From positions 1 through 36,154 of IMG/VR virus record IMGVR_UViG_3300042945_003195: a stretch of 36,154 nt of DNA; one strand, 5' to 3'. Below the pieces are notes generated by a model. It was given only the letters and a program-made list of their open reading frames with translations. It was not told the DNA's origin and did not search any database. Position 1 is the first letter of the stretch. Each line of letters opens with the position of its first letter. Position numbers and translations under genes: made by a program. Origin of the DNA: a virus. Positions 21,559-30,294 of the stretch are shown here, piece after piece.

Positions 21559-22868
21559 TGTCAAATTCAGTAGCAACTTTTAATATAAAGGCAATAATTA
21601 TAGAATCATTGGACGGTTCAAAAAAAATTGAAGTATCCAATTCATTGCTAAGTGCTGATTACTTTGAGGATATCCTTTCACCATGTGTGACTATGAAAAT
21701 GCAATTAGCAAACAGTTCAACTTTGTTTAATTTACTTCCACTTCGTGGTGGAGAAAAGGTTGCAGTTGAAATTGAGACCTCTCTAGGATCTTTTTATTTG
21801 GATGGAGATTATGCAATGTATGTGTTTAAAGTATCCAATATAAATCCACAAACAAACAGGGAAATAATTACACTACATTTAGTTTCCAGAGAAGGATTAA
21901 CAAATGAAACTGCTAGATGTCAGAAAAAGTATTCGGGAAACATTAACGATAGTGTTGAAGATATTTTAAAGAATGTTTTATTAACAAAAAAATATAAGTC
22001 ATCAAATATAGAAAAAACTGGAAATAGTTATAGTTTTATTGGAAATACTAAAAAACCATTTCATGTTTTAACTTGGTTGGGACCAAAATCAGTACCATCT
22101 TTTAATTCTGGAGGAAATTCTGGAGGAGAAAATACAGGAGAGGCAAAAGGAACCGCTGGATTTTTATTCTATGAAAATAAAGAAGGTTTTAATTTTAAAA
22201 GTGTTGATGGGTTAGTATCAAAAACTCAGTCTGGATCATCTTCAGCAGATGATAAATCAATCACAAAATATTATTATTCTCAGATTAATGAGGCAAATAA
22301 GGATATTAATGATTATAAAATTTTAAACTATACTTTTGAAAAAAATATAGATTTAATGAAATCATTAAGAGTTGGAATGTATGTGAATAAAACTTATTTT
22401 TATGACTTATATACAAATACATTAAGTCAGTATGTATATAAACTAAAGGATCAAATCAAAAATAAGTTAGGGGGAGAAAGTAAAATAGCAGTGTCAAAAG
22501 AATTTGGAGATTCTATTTCTAGAATTATGTTTAGAGTTTCCGATAGAGGGGTTTTATCTGAAGAAGAAGTGACTATAGATTCCGGAAGAGATATTACGGA
22601 TATGGCAAAATCTTATTCTAGATATAATATTTTGTTCACACAAGCACTAAATATGATAGTACCATGCAACGTTAATTTAAAAGTTGGTGATGTAATCTAC
22701 GCAGAATTTCCTAAAGTTAGTAGAACAAAAGAAAAGGAAGCTGATCCAGAACAAAGTGGCAATTATCTAATAAAAGAATTGAGACATCATTTCGAAGGAA
22801 ACCAAATGATTACTAGCCTAAAATTGATCCGTGATAGTTATGGGTTATATGGGTCCAATAATGGTTAA
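21558..22868 (+). CDS. 27: Baseplate hub protein, T4 gp27-like
   Basis: 436 residues (T4 gp27 is 391). The start, NSLLSADYFEDILSPCVTMK followed by PLRGGEKVAVEIET and ITLHLVSREGLTNE, and the C-terminal NLKVGDVIYAEFPKVS with GNYLIKELRHHFEG, follow the gp27 plan of two tube-like domains around the spike. A Gly/Ser-rich loop (about 195-235) is an insertion. gp27 forms the trimeric hub that binds gp5. The gp5-type protein lies one small gene downstream. Confidence 0.83.
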   Translation: MSNSVATFNIKAIIIESLDGSKKIEVSNSLLSADYFEDILSPCVTMKMQLANSSTLFNLLPLRGGEKVAVEIETSLGSFYLDGDYAMYVFKVSNINPQTNREIITLHLVSREGLTNETARCQKKYSGNINDSVEDILKNVLLTKKYKSSNIEKTGNSYSFIGNTKKPFHVLTWLGPKSVPSFNSGGNSGGENTGEAKGTAGFLFYENKEGFNFKSVDGLVSKTQSGSSSADDKSITKYYYSQINEANKDINDYKILNYTFEKNIDLMKSLRVGMYVNKTYFYDLYTNTLSQYVYKLKDQIKNKLGGESKIAVSKEFGDSISRIMFRVSDRGVLSEEEVTIDSGRDITDMAKSYSRYNILFTQALNMIVPCNVNLKVGDVIYAEFPKVSRTKEKEADPEQSGNYLIKELRHHFEGNQMITSLKLIRDSYGLYGSNNG

Positions 22869-22873
22869 TTAAA

Positions 22874-23083
22874 ATGGAACTACAAACAATAATCAATGAT
22901 ATATGCGAGGAACTTGAGAGTCCTGCAATAAATAAACAAAGAAAAAGATATTTGGAAAATTATCTTTCTGAATTATTAGAATATCAGCAGCATAATCCTG
23001 ATGCTATTGATTGTCCAACTCATTTTGAGTTGTTTTGTGATTTAAACCCAGACGCACCTGAATGTAGAATTTTCGATGATTGA
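22874..23083 (+). CDS. Small acidic protein between gp27 and gp5-type gene (69 aa)
   Basis: A helical, acidic protein (QTIINDICEELESPAINKQR, then LENYLSELLEYQQ) with a Cys-containing end (IDCPTHFELFCDLNPDAPEC). No family recognised. It overlaps the gp5-type gene by 8 bases. Placement suggests a hub assembly factor or small hub component, which is inference only. Confidence 0.65.
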   Translation: MELQTIINDICEELESPAINKQRKRYLENYLSELLEYQQHNPDAIDCPTHFELFCDLNPDAPECRIFDD

Positions 23084-25688
23084 AGAATCTTTATTAAAAT
23101 CTAATTTTATAGGAAAAGACGGATTTGTTTGGTGGATCGGTCAAGTTGCTCCTGCATCCGTTTGGAGAAATGAAAAATCTAAACCAGATGCAGGAGAGAA
23201 TAAAAAGGGCGCAGGTTCTCCTAGTTGGGCATATAGATGTAAAGTAAGAATTATTGGTTATCATACTTTTGATGGAGGTGTACTTCCTGATGATGAATTA
23301 CCTTGGGCACATGTATCTGTAGGAGCAGAAACTGGATCCGCACAAGGTAGTGTTGGACAAACAATGCGACTAACTGGCGGAGAAACAGTTTTTGGATTTT
23401 TTATTGATGGTGATGATGCCCAGCAACCAGTTGTTGTGGGATGTCTTCACAGAAATGAAAGTGTTCAAAATCTTGTCGATGAATCATTTTTGCAGCAAGA
23501 AAAAAGTTCTCAGTTTAGACCATTCACTGGATTGCAGGGTAAATTATCCCAAGGTGCAACACAAATAAGAAGACAAAATGATGCGGTTCAAGGAGAACCA
23601 AAAACAAATTCTACTCCTGTCGATATTTCCGATAAAAGTTTAGTTGGTGATCCTGTAGAATTTACAAGAGAAGAGAATAAGTCGGGGGAAGATCAACTAA
23701 TTAGAAATGACCTAGCGACACAACAGTGGGAGACGGAATACTGTAGTGTTAAAGTAGTTCGTGAAAATGGATGTACTGACAATTTAATCTCAAAAATACA
23801 ATCGGTAATAGAAGAATTTTTAAATTTTGTTAATGGATTAATTTCAACTGGGTTGTCATATCTTGATACTGGATTAGCATATATCGATCAGATTTTAAAT
23901 ACATTTGTAGATTTACCTACCAGAATTTGTGAATTTGCTGGAAGAATACTAGGAATTATTAAATTTATAATAAACAATATGCGTAATGGCATATTGGGTT
24001 TAATTGGTAAATTGTTTGGGCAACTTATTGGTCTTATAGTACCACTACCTCAACAACCACCAATTGCTTCAGCAACAAAAAATATAATGGATATTATATT
24101 TTGCGTTTTTGAAAAGATATTGGCAGCATTGGGTCCTTGGTTATGTGATTTCCTAGAAGGAATGGTAGGAAATATTACAAATGCCCCATTATGTGCAGTA
24201 CAGCAGGCAGTTGCTGCCATCCTTGCAAAAATTATGGATTTACTTGATGATTTACTTTCACCTATTTTATCTGGTGTTAGTTGGTTAGTTGGTGGATTGG
24301 GAACAGTATCAAGCATTTTAAGTTCAGTTTCTTCAATTGCACAACAAATTTTAAATTTCCTTGGATGTGATCAATTAAAATGTGAAACTACTACTGAATG
24401 GACACCATGTAAGGGATCCAAAACTGCACCAGGAGATAGATGGAATAAAGTCTTAGGCAATCTTAATGATATTGATATAAATTCGAATTTAGGAGAGTTA
24501 TCTGTTTTTGGTTATAGTGGTTCTTCTGCATTTTCTGATTGCACAAATACTGCTAAGAATCCAAAAGATCAAGATGATCAGATTTCAAATCCACCATCAA
24601 CAAAGACTCCATATTGCATTCCACCAAAAGTTGAAATTTTTGGAAACGGAGTTCAAGCACAAGCAACAGCAATTGTTGCTGATGATGGATCAATATTGTC
24701 AATAAAAGTGGTTAAAGGTGGAAAGGGTTATACAAAACCACCATCAATCAATATTATTGATAACACAAACCACGGAAAAGGTGCAAAGGCAAAAGCAAAA
24801 ATAAAAAATGGTAGAGTATCTGCAATATACCTTACCAATTCTGGAAGTGGGTACTGTAAGGGTGATTATACAAAGTTCAATGAAAATCCAACTTATCTAG
24901 TCACCGCAAATAAATATTCTTTCTTTGAGGGAGAAACAGTAAGATATACAGTTACAACGACAAATGTTCCAAATGGAACTAAATTGGAATATGATTTGTC
25001 TGGTGATATAAAATTAGAGGACATGGAAAATGTTTCTTCTCTTTCGGGTAATTTAATTATAAATTCAAATACTGCCTCAATTTCGTTCAAATTTAAACAA
25101 GATAGTATAAATGAAAATGTAGAGACTCAATATTTTAGCTTATATGATGCTGAGGGAAATAAGGTTGCTAGGACAACAGTATTAGTTAATAATGAACTAT
25201 CTCCAATATTAAGTCCAGAACCAAACAATCCAAATGAATCTCCACCTGGAACTTATATTCTTCCAGAATCTGGAGGAACGGCAGGGACTGGAGCAACAAC
25301 TATTATCACTCCTCCGGGAATTGGTGGTATTGGTACTTCTGGAGATGGTATCGGAATACCTCCTGGAGGTATTGGTGGAATAGGAACAGGAATTGTTGGC
25401 ATAATTACAAGCATCATTCCAGAAAGACCTGGATATGGATATACTGACGGTGATAAAATTAGGGTTGGTAATTGTGAATTTGGACTTATCTTGTCAAAAC
25501 AAGGATCTATAGTCGGTGTCACTAGTATCAGTTGCAGTACAATCTTTGATACTTTACCAACATTATCGATAATAACAAATACAGGGCAAGGTGCAGAACT
25601 CTATCCCGTGATAGAATATACTCCACCAAGTACATTGGTCACAACTATCAATGAATTTGGAGTAATTAATGTTGTTGATTGTGTTTGA
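23076..25688 (+). CDS. 5: gp5-type OB-fold baseplate hub protein without lysozyme domain
   Basis: 870 residues. Residues 1-125 match the gp5/VgrG OB domain: FVWWIGQVAPASVW, CKVRIIGYHTFDGG, LPWAHVSVGAETGS, GGETVFGFFIDGDDAQQPVV, VGCLHRNE. No T4-lysozyme-like domain follows. Residues 236-436 are extremely hydrophobic and helical (GRILGIIKFIINNMRNGILG and more), interrupted by several Cys. Then come a GKGYTKPP/SGSGYCKG repeat pair (520-595), a Calx-beta-like domain with FFEGETVRYTVTTTN (about 605-706), a Gly/Pro/Ile-rich stretch (735-780) and a last GYGYTDGD repeat. The OB part should bind the gp27-like ring. The other parts have no T4 equivalent. Confidence 0.78.
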   Translation: MIEESLLKSNFIGKDGFVWWIGQVAPASVWRNEKSKPDAGENKKGAGSPSWAYRCKVRIIGYHTFDGGVLPDDELPWAHVSVGAETGSAQGSVGQTMRLTGGETVFGFFIDGDDAQQPVVVGCLHRNESVQNLVDESFLQQEKSSQFRPFTGLQGKLSQGATQIRRQNDAVQGEPKTNSTPVDISDKSLVGDPVEFTREENKSGEDQLIRNDLATQQWETEYCSVKVVRENGCTDNLISKIQSVIEEFLNFVNGLISTGLSYLDTGLAYIDQILNTFVDLPTRICEFAGRILGIIKFIINNMRNGILGLIGKLFGQLIGLIVPLPQQPPIASATKNIMDIIFCVFEKILAALGPWLCDFLEGMVGNITNAPLCAVQQAVAAILAKIMDLLDDLLSPILSGVSWLVGGLGTVSSILSSVSSIAQQILNFLGCDQLKCETTTEWTPCKGSKTAPGDRWNKVLGNLNDIDINSNLGELSVFGYSGSSAFSDCTNTAKNPKDQDDQISNPPSTKTPYCIPPKVEIFGNGVQAQATAIVADDGSILSIKVVKGGKGYTKPPSINIIDNTNHGKGAKAKAKIKNGRVSAIYLTNSGSGYCKGDYTKFNENPTYLVTANKYSFFEGETVRYTVTTTNVPNGTKLEYDLSGDIKLEDMENVSSLSGNLIINSNTASISFKFKQDSINENVETQYFSLYDAEGNKVARTTVLVNNELSPILSPEPNNPNESPPGTYILPESGGTAGTGATTIITPPGIGGIGTSGDGIGIPPGGIGGIGTGIVGIITSIIPERPGYGYTDGDKIRVGNCEFGLILSKQGSIVGVTSISCSTIFDTLPTLSIITNTGQGAELYPVIEYTPPSTLVTTINEFGVINVVDCV

Positions 25689-25696
25689 TTTTTTAA

Positions 25697-25704
25697 AATA
25701 AATA
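25697..25704 (+). promoter_or_regulatory. Late promoter motif before the spike gene
   Basis: AATAAATA, 17 bases before ATG 25721 and just after the stop of the gp5-type gene. It gives the separate spike gene its own late promoter, useful for making it in different amounts from the hub. Confidence 0.5.
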
Positions 25705-25720
25705 TAAAAAAGGTTATACT

Positions 25721-26278
25721 ATGTCTGAAGAACAAGAAAAGGAATGGTGGCAACAAGGATATGGATTTAGAGTCCAATCTGGTATAGAAATTTCTGGTGA
25801 TAAATGCCAGTATTCTGTCATAACAGATGCAGGAAATGGTTTTACCTATTTTGAAAGTGGCAATAAAGGGGACATCGTTTCTGGTTCATCCACAGAAAAA
25901 GTTGGAAAAAATTTAAATGCTAAAGAAGTAGCAAAAATAATTAAAGCTGAAAATGGAGATATCGTATTCGAAGCTCCAAATGGACAAATCACGCTAAAGG
26001 CAAAAAATATTAGAATAATGGCAGAAGATGGTGATGGTGAAATTACCATGCAAGCAGGAAAAATTCTAGAAGCAGATGCACCAACTTCTAGAGTCAAAGG
26101 TACTAATGTTGATATAACTGCAGTAAGTGGAGCTAATGTCATGGGAAATTATGCTGATATTACCGCAGGTGTACAGCAATCAAGCTCTTCATTAACAGAT
26201 TTAACTCAAGGATCTTTGGTTGGTGCATTATTAAATGCTTTGGGTAATTTAAAGAAATTCTTATCATACTTCGCATAA
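25721..26278 (+). CDS. Beta-helix spike protein, like the C-terminal needle of gp5
   Basis: 185 residues. After an N-terminal part with GYGFRVQSGIEISGDKCQYS come short repeated strands, NGDIVFEAPNGQITLKAKNI, then DGEITMQAGKIL and GTNVDITAVSGANVMGNYAD. This eight-residue-type rhythm is that of the trimeric beta-helix at the end of T4 gp5 and VgrG. The C-terminus is a short helical, partly hydrophobic tail (LVGALLNALGNLKKFLSYF). In T4 this module is part of gp5; here it is a separate gene following the OB-fold protein. Probably the membrane-piercing needle. Confidence 0.7.
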   Translation: MSEEQEKEWWQQGYGFRVQSGIEISGDKCQYSVITDAGNGFTYFESGNKGDIVSGSSTEKVGKNLNAKEVAKIIKAENGDIVFEAPNGQITLKAKNIRIMAEDGDGEITMQAGKILEADAPTSRVKGTNVDITAVSGANVMGNYADITAGVQQSSSSLTDLTQGSLVGALLNALGNLKKFLSYFA

Positions 26279-26279
26279 C

Positions 26280-27161
26280 ATGGCAGCAACAGCATCTATT
26301 GCAAATATTGGGGATAAGCTGATAGTAGGTGCAGTTGATACCTCATTCTTAACTGCATCTAGTAGAATTCTTCCAGGAACTGCAGTCTTAAATGGTCCTG
26401 TATTTATTGGTGCAACTCCACAGGTTGGAATTGCTCGTGCTGCATGTATGATTGGACCTCCATTTCCTGGTGTAGCAGCACCAGCATCACTTGAAGTTAC
26501 TGGGGTTTCCAATTTTTATGGAGTTAATAATATCTTTGGTACTGAAATAATAGAAGGAATTGGTAAAGTTTTTGGTTCTCATAAAACTAGTGGATTTGGT
26601 AGTGTAATTGGATCATTCAAAGTAAACGGAAAATCGACAATAAGTGGGAAAGAAATAATAAATGGTAAATTAACAGTAAATGGAATAGTAAAAGTGACTG
26701 GTGTTGTGAGAGCATCTGAAGTTTTTAATTCATTTACTAGTTTGGCAAAAACTCATGCTATTGCAGTATCAAAAAAATCTTTCGATATTCCTCACCCAAC
26801 AAAAGAAAATCATAGATTAAGATATATTTGTTTAGAAGGTCCATCTGCAGAAGTCTACATTCGCGGAAAACTTGTTAATGAAAATGAAATAATTCTTCCA
26901 GATTATTGGAAGAATTTTGTTTATACTGAAAGTATAGGTATATCTTTAACTCCATTTGGATATAGTCAAGAATTGTATGTCGATGAGTTAATAGATGGGG
27001 AGAAAATAAAAATAAAATCAGTTTCAGGAAAGAAAATAAAATGCTACTATACAGTATTTGCGGAGAGAAAAGATACTGACAAAAATATATCAGAGTATAG
27101 AGGCTTGACTCCAAATGATTATCCAGGAGATAATGAAGAATATAACATAAATGGGTTTTGA
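26280..27161 (+). CDS. Virion spike-tip or fibre protein with conserved C-terminal domain
   Basis: 293 residues. The N-terminal 75 residues are Ala/Gly/Pro-rich (GPVFIGATPQVGIARAACMI) and may form a tip-like fold, as expected for a gene directly after the needle. Residues 80-150 are short beta repeats (FKVNGKSTISGKEIINGKLT). The C-terminal 130 residues, starting KKSFDIPHPTKENHRLRYIC and continuing LEGPSAEVYIRGKLVNENE, then PDYWKNFVY and YTVFAERKD, form a domain common at the ends of phage fibre proteins. Exact role unknown. The stop overlaps the next ATG. Confidence 0.65.
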   Translation: MAATASIANIGDKLIVGAVDTSFLTASSRILPGTAVLNGPVFIGATPQVGIARAACMIGPPFPGVAAPASLEVTGVSNFYGVNNIFGTEIIEGIGKVFGSHKTSGFGSVIGSFKVNGKSTISGKEIINGKLTVNGIVKVTGVVRASEVFNSFTSLAKTHAIAVSKKSFDIPHPTKENHRLRYICLEGPSAEVYIRGKLVNENEIILPDYWKNFVYTESIGISLTPFGYSQELYVDELIDGEKIKIKSVSGKKIKCYYTVFAERKDTDKNISEYRGLTPNDYPGDNEEYNINGF

Positions 27162-27838
27162 TGGATAAAGTTCATGAAGTATTTCCTTTAGTAATATATC
27201 AGGGATCAATAGAGAATCATCAAGAGCACAAAGAAAAATACTTAGAAGATTTAAAATCATATTGGTTTAATGGATATCAGAATGAAAGTCCTGAATGTTC
27301 AGGTAGAATATTTTTACATAAAAATAAAAAGTATACTCCATTATTTCAAGATATCAAAAAAAATATAGATAGATATTTTCAACATCTAAATGTTGATTAT
27401 GAAAAATTAGATTATCATGTTATAAAATCTTGGGTCGGATGCCATTTTACAGATGAAACTCCATCAATCCAACCACATTATCACAATGAAGCAAACTTAA
27501 GTTTTGTTTATTATATAAAAACAGATGAAACTTCAGATAAGTTTGTAGTACAGCAGAAAGTAAATAAAAACCAATGTGTAGGTGGGTTGTTTGAAACTGC
27601 AGAAAAACACAATTTAATTTTGGGATTTAATAGATACAATTGCGATTTCTATAGAATTACTCCAGTAGAAGGAAGTATTATTATAATGCCAAGCGAAACT
27701 TATCATTTTACCCAAAAAGAACGAGAGAGGAATGGAGAAAGGGTTGTAGTTGTTGGTGATATTACGATAACTTTAAAGGAGAAGTATCATTACTATCACC
27801 AGGGTTCAACTCACCCAAACCAATGGGAAAAAATTTAA
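27161..27838 (+). CDS. Putative 2OG-Fe(II) oxygenase, second copy type
   Basis: ATG 27161 (TGATG overlap) is preferred to the TTG one codon earlier, giving 225 residues. H106-Y-H108 in SIQPHYHNEANLSFVYYI, a distal H182 in MPSETYHFTQ and R194 in ERVVVVGDITITL fit the iron and 2-oxoglutarate sites of this dioxygenase class. It differs from the oxygenase at 2387 except in these positions. Lying within the virion genes, it may modify a structural protein or surface molecule; the substrate is unknown. Its last 4 bases overlap the convergent minus-strand gene. Confidence 0.7.
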   Translation: MDKVHEVFPLVIYQGSIENHQEHKEKYLEDLKSYWFNGYQNESPECSGRIFLHKNKKYTPLFQDIKKNIDRYFQHLNVDYEKLDYHVIKSWVGCHFTDETPSIQPHYHNEANLSFVYYIKTDETSDKFVVQQKVNKNQCVGGLFETAEKHNLILGFNRYNCDFYRITPVEGSIIIMPSETYHFTQKERERNGERVVVVGDITITLKEKYHYYHQGSTHPNQWEKI

Positions 27839-28560
27839 AGTACTAATTTTGGTTCTATTTTCTCATAAAAAGTCCTTTGTTCTGATGCCCATTTTGGTTC
27901 GCTAGTAGGTATATACCAATCAACATCTTTATCTAAATGTAAATTATTCAATCCTATATAATTTTTTACGTAATCATACATTAAAGTTTCACCCAAAGAT
28001 ATATCAATACTATCATCATACATTTTTTGCATATAGTCATATAAACTTAAATATTTTTCCATATATTCAGCATTTCCATATGCAAATCTATCAAACAAAG
28101 ATTTTTTTGGATCGCATGGACCAGGATGTACTTTCCAAGCAGGAATAACTAAATTTTTATTTGTTAATAATAAATTTTTAACAGGATTTTCAGGTCTTGC
28201 TTTGATTATTACTTCATATTGTTTTGGATCAAATAAATTTAACGATAATTTATTTGTATACCATCCCCTTCTTTGTCTTTCTATCCACGTTTGACCCAAT
28301 ATCCCATAATTCTTTTCCTTGTATACAAAATTATTAGGACATGTTTCTGTATCTCGAAATAGGTATTCTTTAGGCTTGTAATATTCTAAGACCTCGTTTG
28401 TATCCACTTGCTCAAATTCATCATTTAAAGTATCTTGTGAATAAGTGTATGATGAAATAAAGATATCTGGATTATACTTATCAATAATAAATTTTTTATA
28501 TTTTGTGTATGTGGTTTTCCATTTCCTCATATATCCAGTCAAAATAAGTGCTACCTTCAT
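27835..28560 (-). CDS. Glycosyltransferase-like protein, minus strand
   Basis: 241 residues beginning MKVALILTGYMRKWKTTYTK and YNPDIFISSYTYS, the opening strand-helix-strand of a nucleotide-sugar-binding fold found in capsule- and surface-polysaccharide proteins. YEVIIKARPENPVKNLL, then DRFAYGNAEYMEKYLSLYDY and a GETLMYDYV segment, match the pattern of acceptor-side regions in that group. A clear DxD motif is lacking, so activity is uncertain. It is a single minus-strand gene among plus-strand virion genes, overlapping the end of the oxygenase by 4 bases. Confidence 0.55.
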   Translation of the reverse strand: MKVALILTGYMRKWKTTYTKYKKFIIDKYNPDIFISSYTYSQDTLNDEFEQVDTNEVLEYYKPKEYLFRDTETCPNNFVYKEKNYGILGQTWIERQRRGWYTNKLSLNLFDPKQYEVIIKARPENPVKNLLLTNKNLVIPAWKVHPGPCDPKKSLFDRFAYGNAEYMEKYLSLYDYMQKMYDDSIDISLGETLMYDYVKNYIGLNNLHLDKDVDWYIPTSEPKWASEQRTFYEKIEPKLVL

Positions 28561-28568
28561 AATAAATA
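28561..28568 (+). promoter_or_regulatory. Late promoter motif before the coiled-coil structural gene
   Basis: AATAAATA directly after the divergent gene's start codon, 26 bases before ATG 28595. This is the same arrangement as at 4317-4324, where a minus-strand accessory gene is also followed by a late motif for the plus strand. Confidence 0.5.
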
Positions 28569-28594
28569 ACTAAAAATTAGATTATTGTTTATAT

Positions 28595-30238
28595 ATGGCA
28601 AAGACCAGTGCATCTCAGGAAGTAATTAAAGAGTTAGAAGAAGAATTAGATAGAAAAATAAAAGAAAGAGAAGCAATATTAGATGAATTATCTTTAATCG
28701 ATTTACAACTTGATAAGTATGATGTATTAATTAAAGAAATAGATAAAGAAGCTCTTGGTGCTGTTAATGTACTGAATAATGAAGTCTATAATGTAAAATC
28801 TGCATATGATGCCAGAATTGCTTCTGGAGTGCGTACAAATTTAGTTTGGGAATTACAATCTGATGTCACTTTAGGTTTTGGAACACAGACTTCAAATATC
28901 AAAACTTATGAAGTTGTCGAAAATCTTGCGACTCAAGTAACAAAAAATTTATATGGTCTAAAGTACTATAGCAATCCATCAGATAGAGACTATGGATCCA
29001 ATTTTATTGCTGATTTTAATGGAAATATTTCTGCAGGCAGTAGTATAATGGCAGTTCTTCCAGGAACTGCTGTAGAAAGTAATCTTGCTGCTTTCAATGA
29101 CGATGATTTGGGAACAGAGGAGTTGACGGTTAAACTTGGAGATACTGTAGTTGATGATTTGGAAGAACCGATATTTTTTAGTAGCACAAACTTACCAACA
29201 ATAACTGGATTCGGAACAACTGACATTGTTGGAATAATAACATCTGTTATTGGAGGAATTTCCACTGGATCAAATCAGTTTGTCCATTTTGGAGCTGGTG
29301 ATTTTTCCATGATTGAAGTTGGTCAATATATTATAGGACCAAAAATAACAGGATTTGCTTCTGTTTTTGATGAGTCTCCAAGACCACCAAAAATTACAGG
29401 TTTTGGTACAGCAACAATACAATTAGAATATTTTGATGCCAGTGGAATTTTAACTACAACTCCATTTACTTCAAATACATTCATATTGGATAAAGTTGCA
29501 ATTAATGGACTAGAAGAAGGAACTTTTTCTATAGGAATATTAACTACATGTCAGGCATATTATCTAAGTACAGTTTCTTTAGGTTCTACTGATTTTGAAT
29601 CATTTAGTGTTTATAGATTTGATGAAGATATTGATGCGGACTTTGATGATGAGAAGGATCCGACTAATAGAGTAGAAATTGGAATGATAAACTCGGGTAA
29701 TCTTGGTCTTGGTTCTAAAATTGAATATAGCACTGGAGGCACAAAGCAGGGTCCTGAAAAATATGATAAGTACTCGTATGATAGGCAGGGGAAAAAGAAA
29801 CCAGAACCAGATATTGGAGCAGGATCAGTAACTTGGAATACAGGAACAACTCAATATCCAATGATTGGTGGATTTTTTGGGGTTGGTGGTTCTTATGCAT
29901 CTTTGGGTACTACTATAAAAATAGATTCAAGTAGTCCAACTTCAGTAAGTCCAGCATATAGTTCATCTCCGCCCCCAGGAACTCCTGGTGCTGGATCGTA
30001 TAATTCTGCCATATCATCTGCAGAATCAGGTTTAGCAAGTGCAGAAAGTGGGGATTCGTCTTCAATTGCAACCAGTGCAGTGACTGCTTCTGCCGGATTG
30101 AGAAAAGAAAGAAATGAGAAGCAAATGTATGCATGGTCTCTGCTTCAAGGTGCATCTACGGCAAGAAAAAGAATAGATGAAATAAGAACAACATTAAAAT
30201 CATTAAAGAATACTGATTATTCCAGATATGAAAAATAA
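28595..30238 (+). CDS. Virion structural protein with N-terminal coiled coil (547 aa)
   Basis: Residues 1-70 are a strongly charged coiled coil (EVIKELEEELDRKIKEREAI). The middle is beta-rich with repeated ITGFG elements (LPTITGFGTTDIVGIITSVI, PKITGFASVF, PKITGFGTATIQ). Residues 395-480 are Gly/Pro/Ser-rich, and the C-terminus is helical again (RKERNEKQMYAWSLLQGAST). Such proteins next to fibre genes in cyanophages are usually found in virions. A fibre-attachment or baseplate-periphery role is inferred from position. Confidence 0.6.
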   Translation: MAKTSASQEVIKELEEELDRKIKEREAILDELSLIDLQLDKYDVLIKEIDKEALGAVNVLNNEVYNVKSAYDARIASGVRTNLVWELQSDVTLGFGTQTSNIKTYEVVENLATQVTKNLYGLKYYSNPSDRDYGSNFIADFNGNISAGSSIMAVLPGTAVESNLAAFNDDDLGTEELTVKLGDTVVDDLEEPIFFSSTNLPTITGFGTTDIVGIITSVIGGISTGSNQFVHFGAGDFSMIEVGQYIIGPKITGFASVFDESPRPPKITGFGTATIQLEYFDASGILTTTPFTSNTFILDKVAINGLEEGTFSIGILTTCQAYYLSTVSLGSTDFESFSVYRFDEDIDADFDDEKDPTNRVEIGMINSGNLGLGSKIEYSTGGTKQGPEKYDKYSYDRQGKKKPEPDIGAGSVTWNTGTTQYPMIGGFFGVGGSYASLGTTIKIDSSSPTSVSPAYSSSPPPGTPGAGSYNSAISSAESGLASAESGDSSSIATSAVTASAGLRKERNEKQMYAWSLLQGASTARKRIDEIRTTLKSLKNTDYSRYEK

Positions 30239-30294
30239 TAAGGAATAAAATGTTAACTATATATTATAAGAATTAAAAAGCATCCCTATACGTA

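Noticed and set aside
24909-24916. AATAAATA within the gp5-type gene, and CATAAATA near 17482 within gp51
   Set aside because: Both lie inside coding sequence well before the next gene; chance matches are expected at this AT content.
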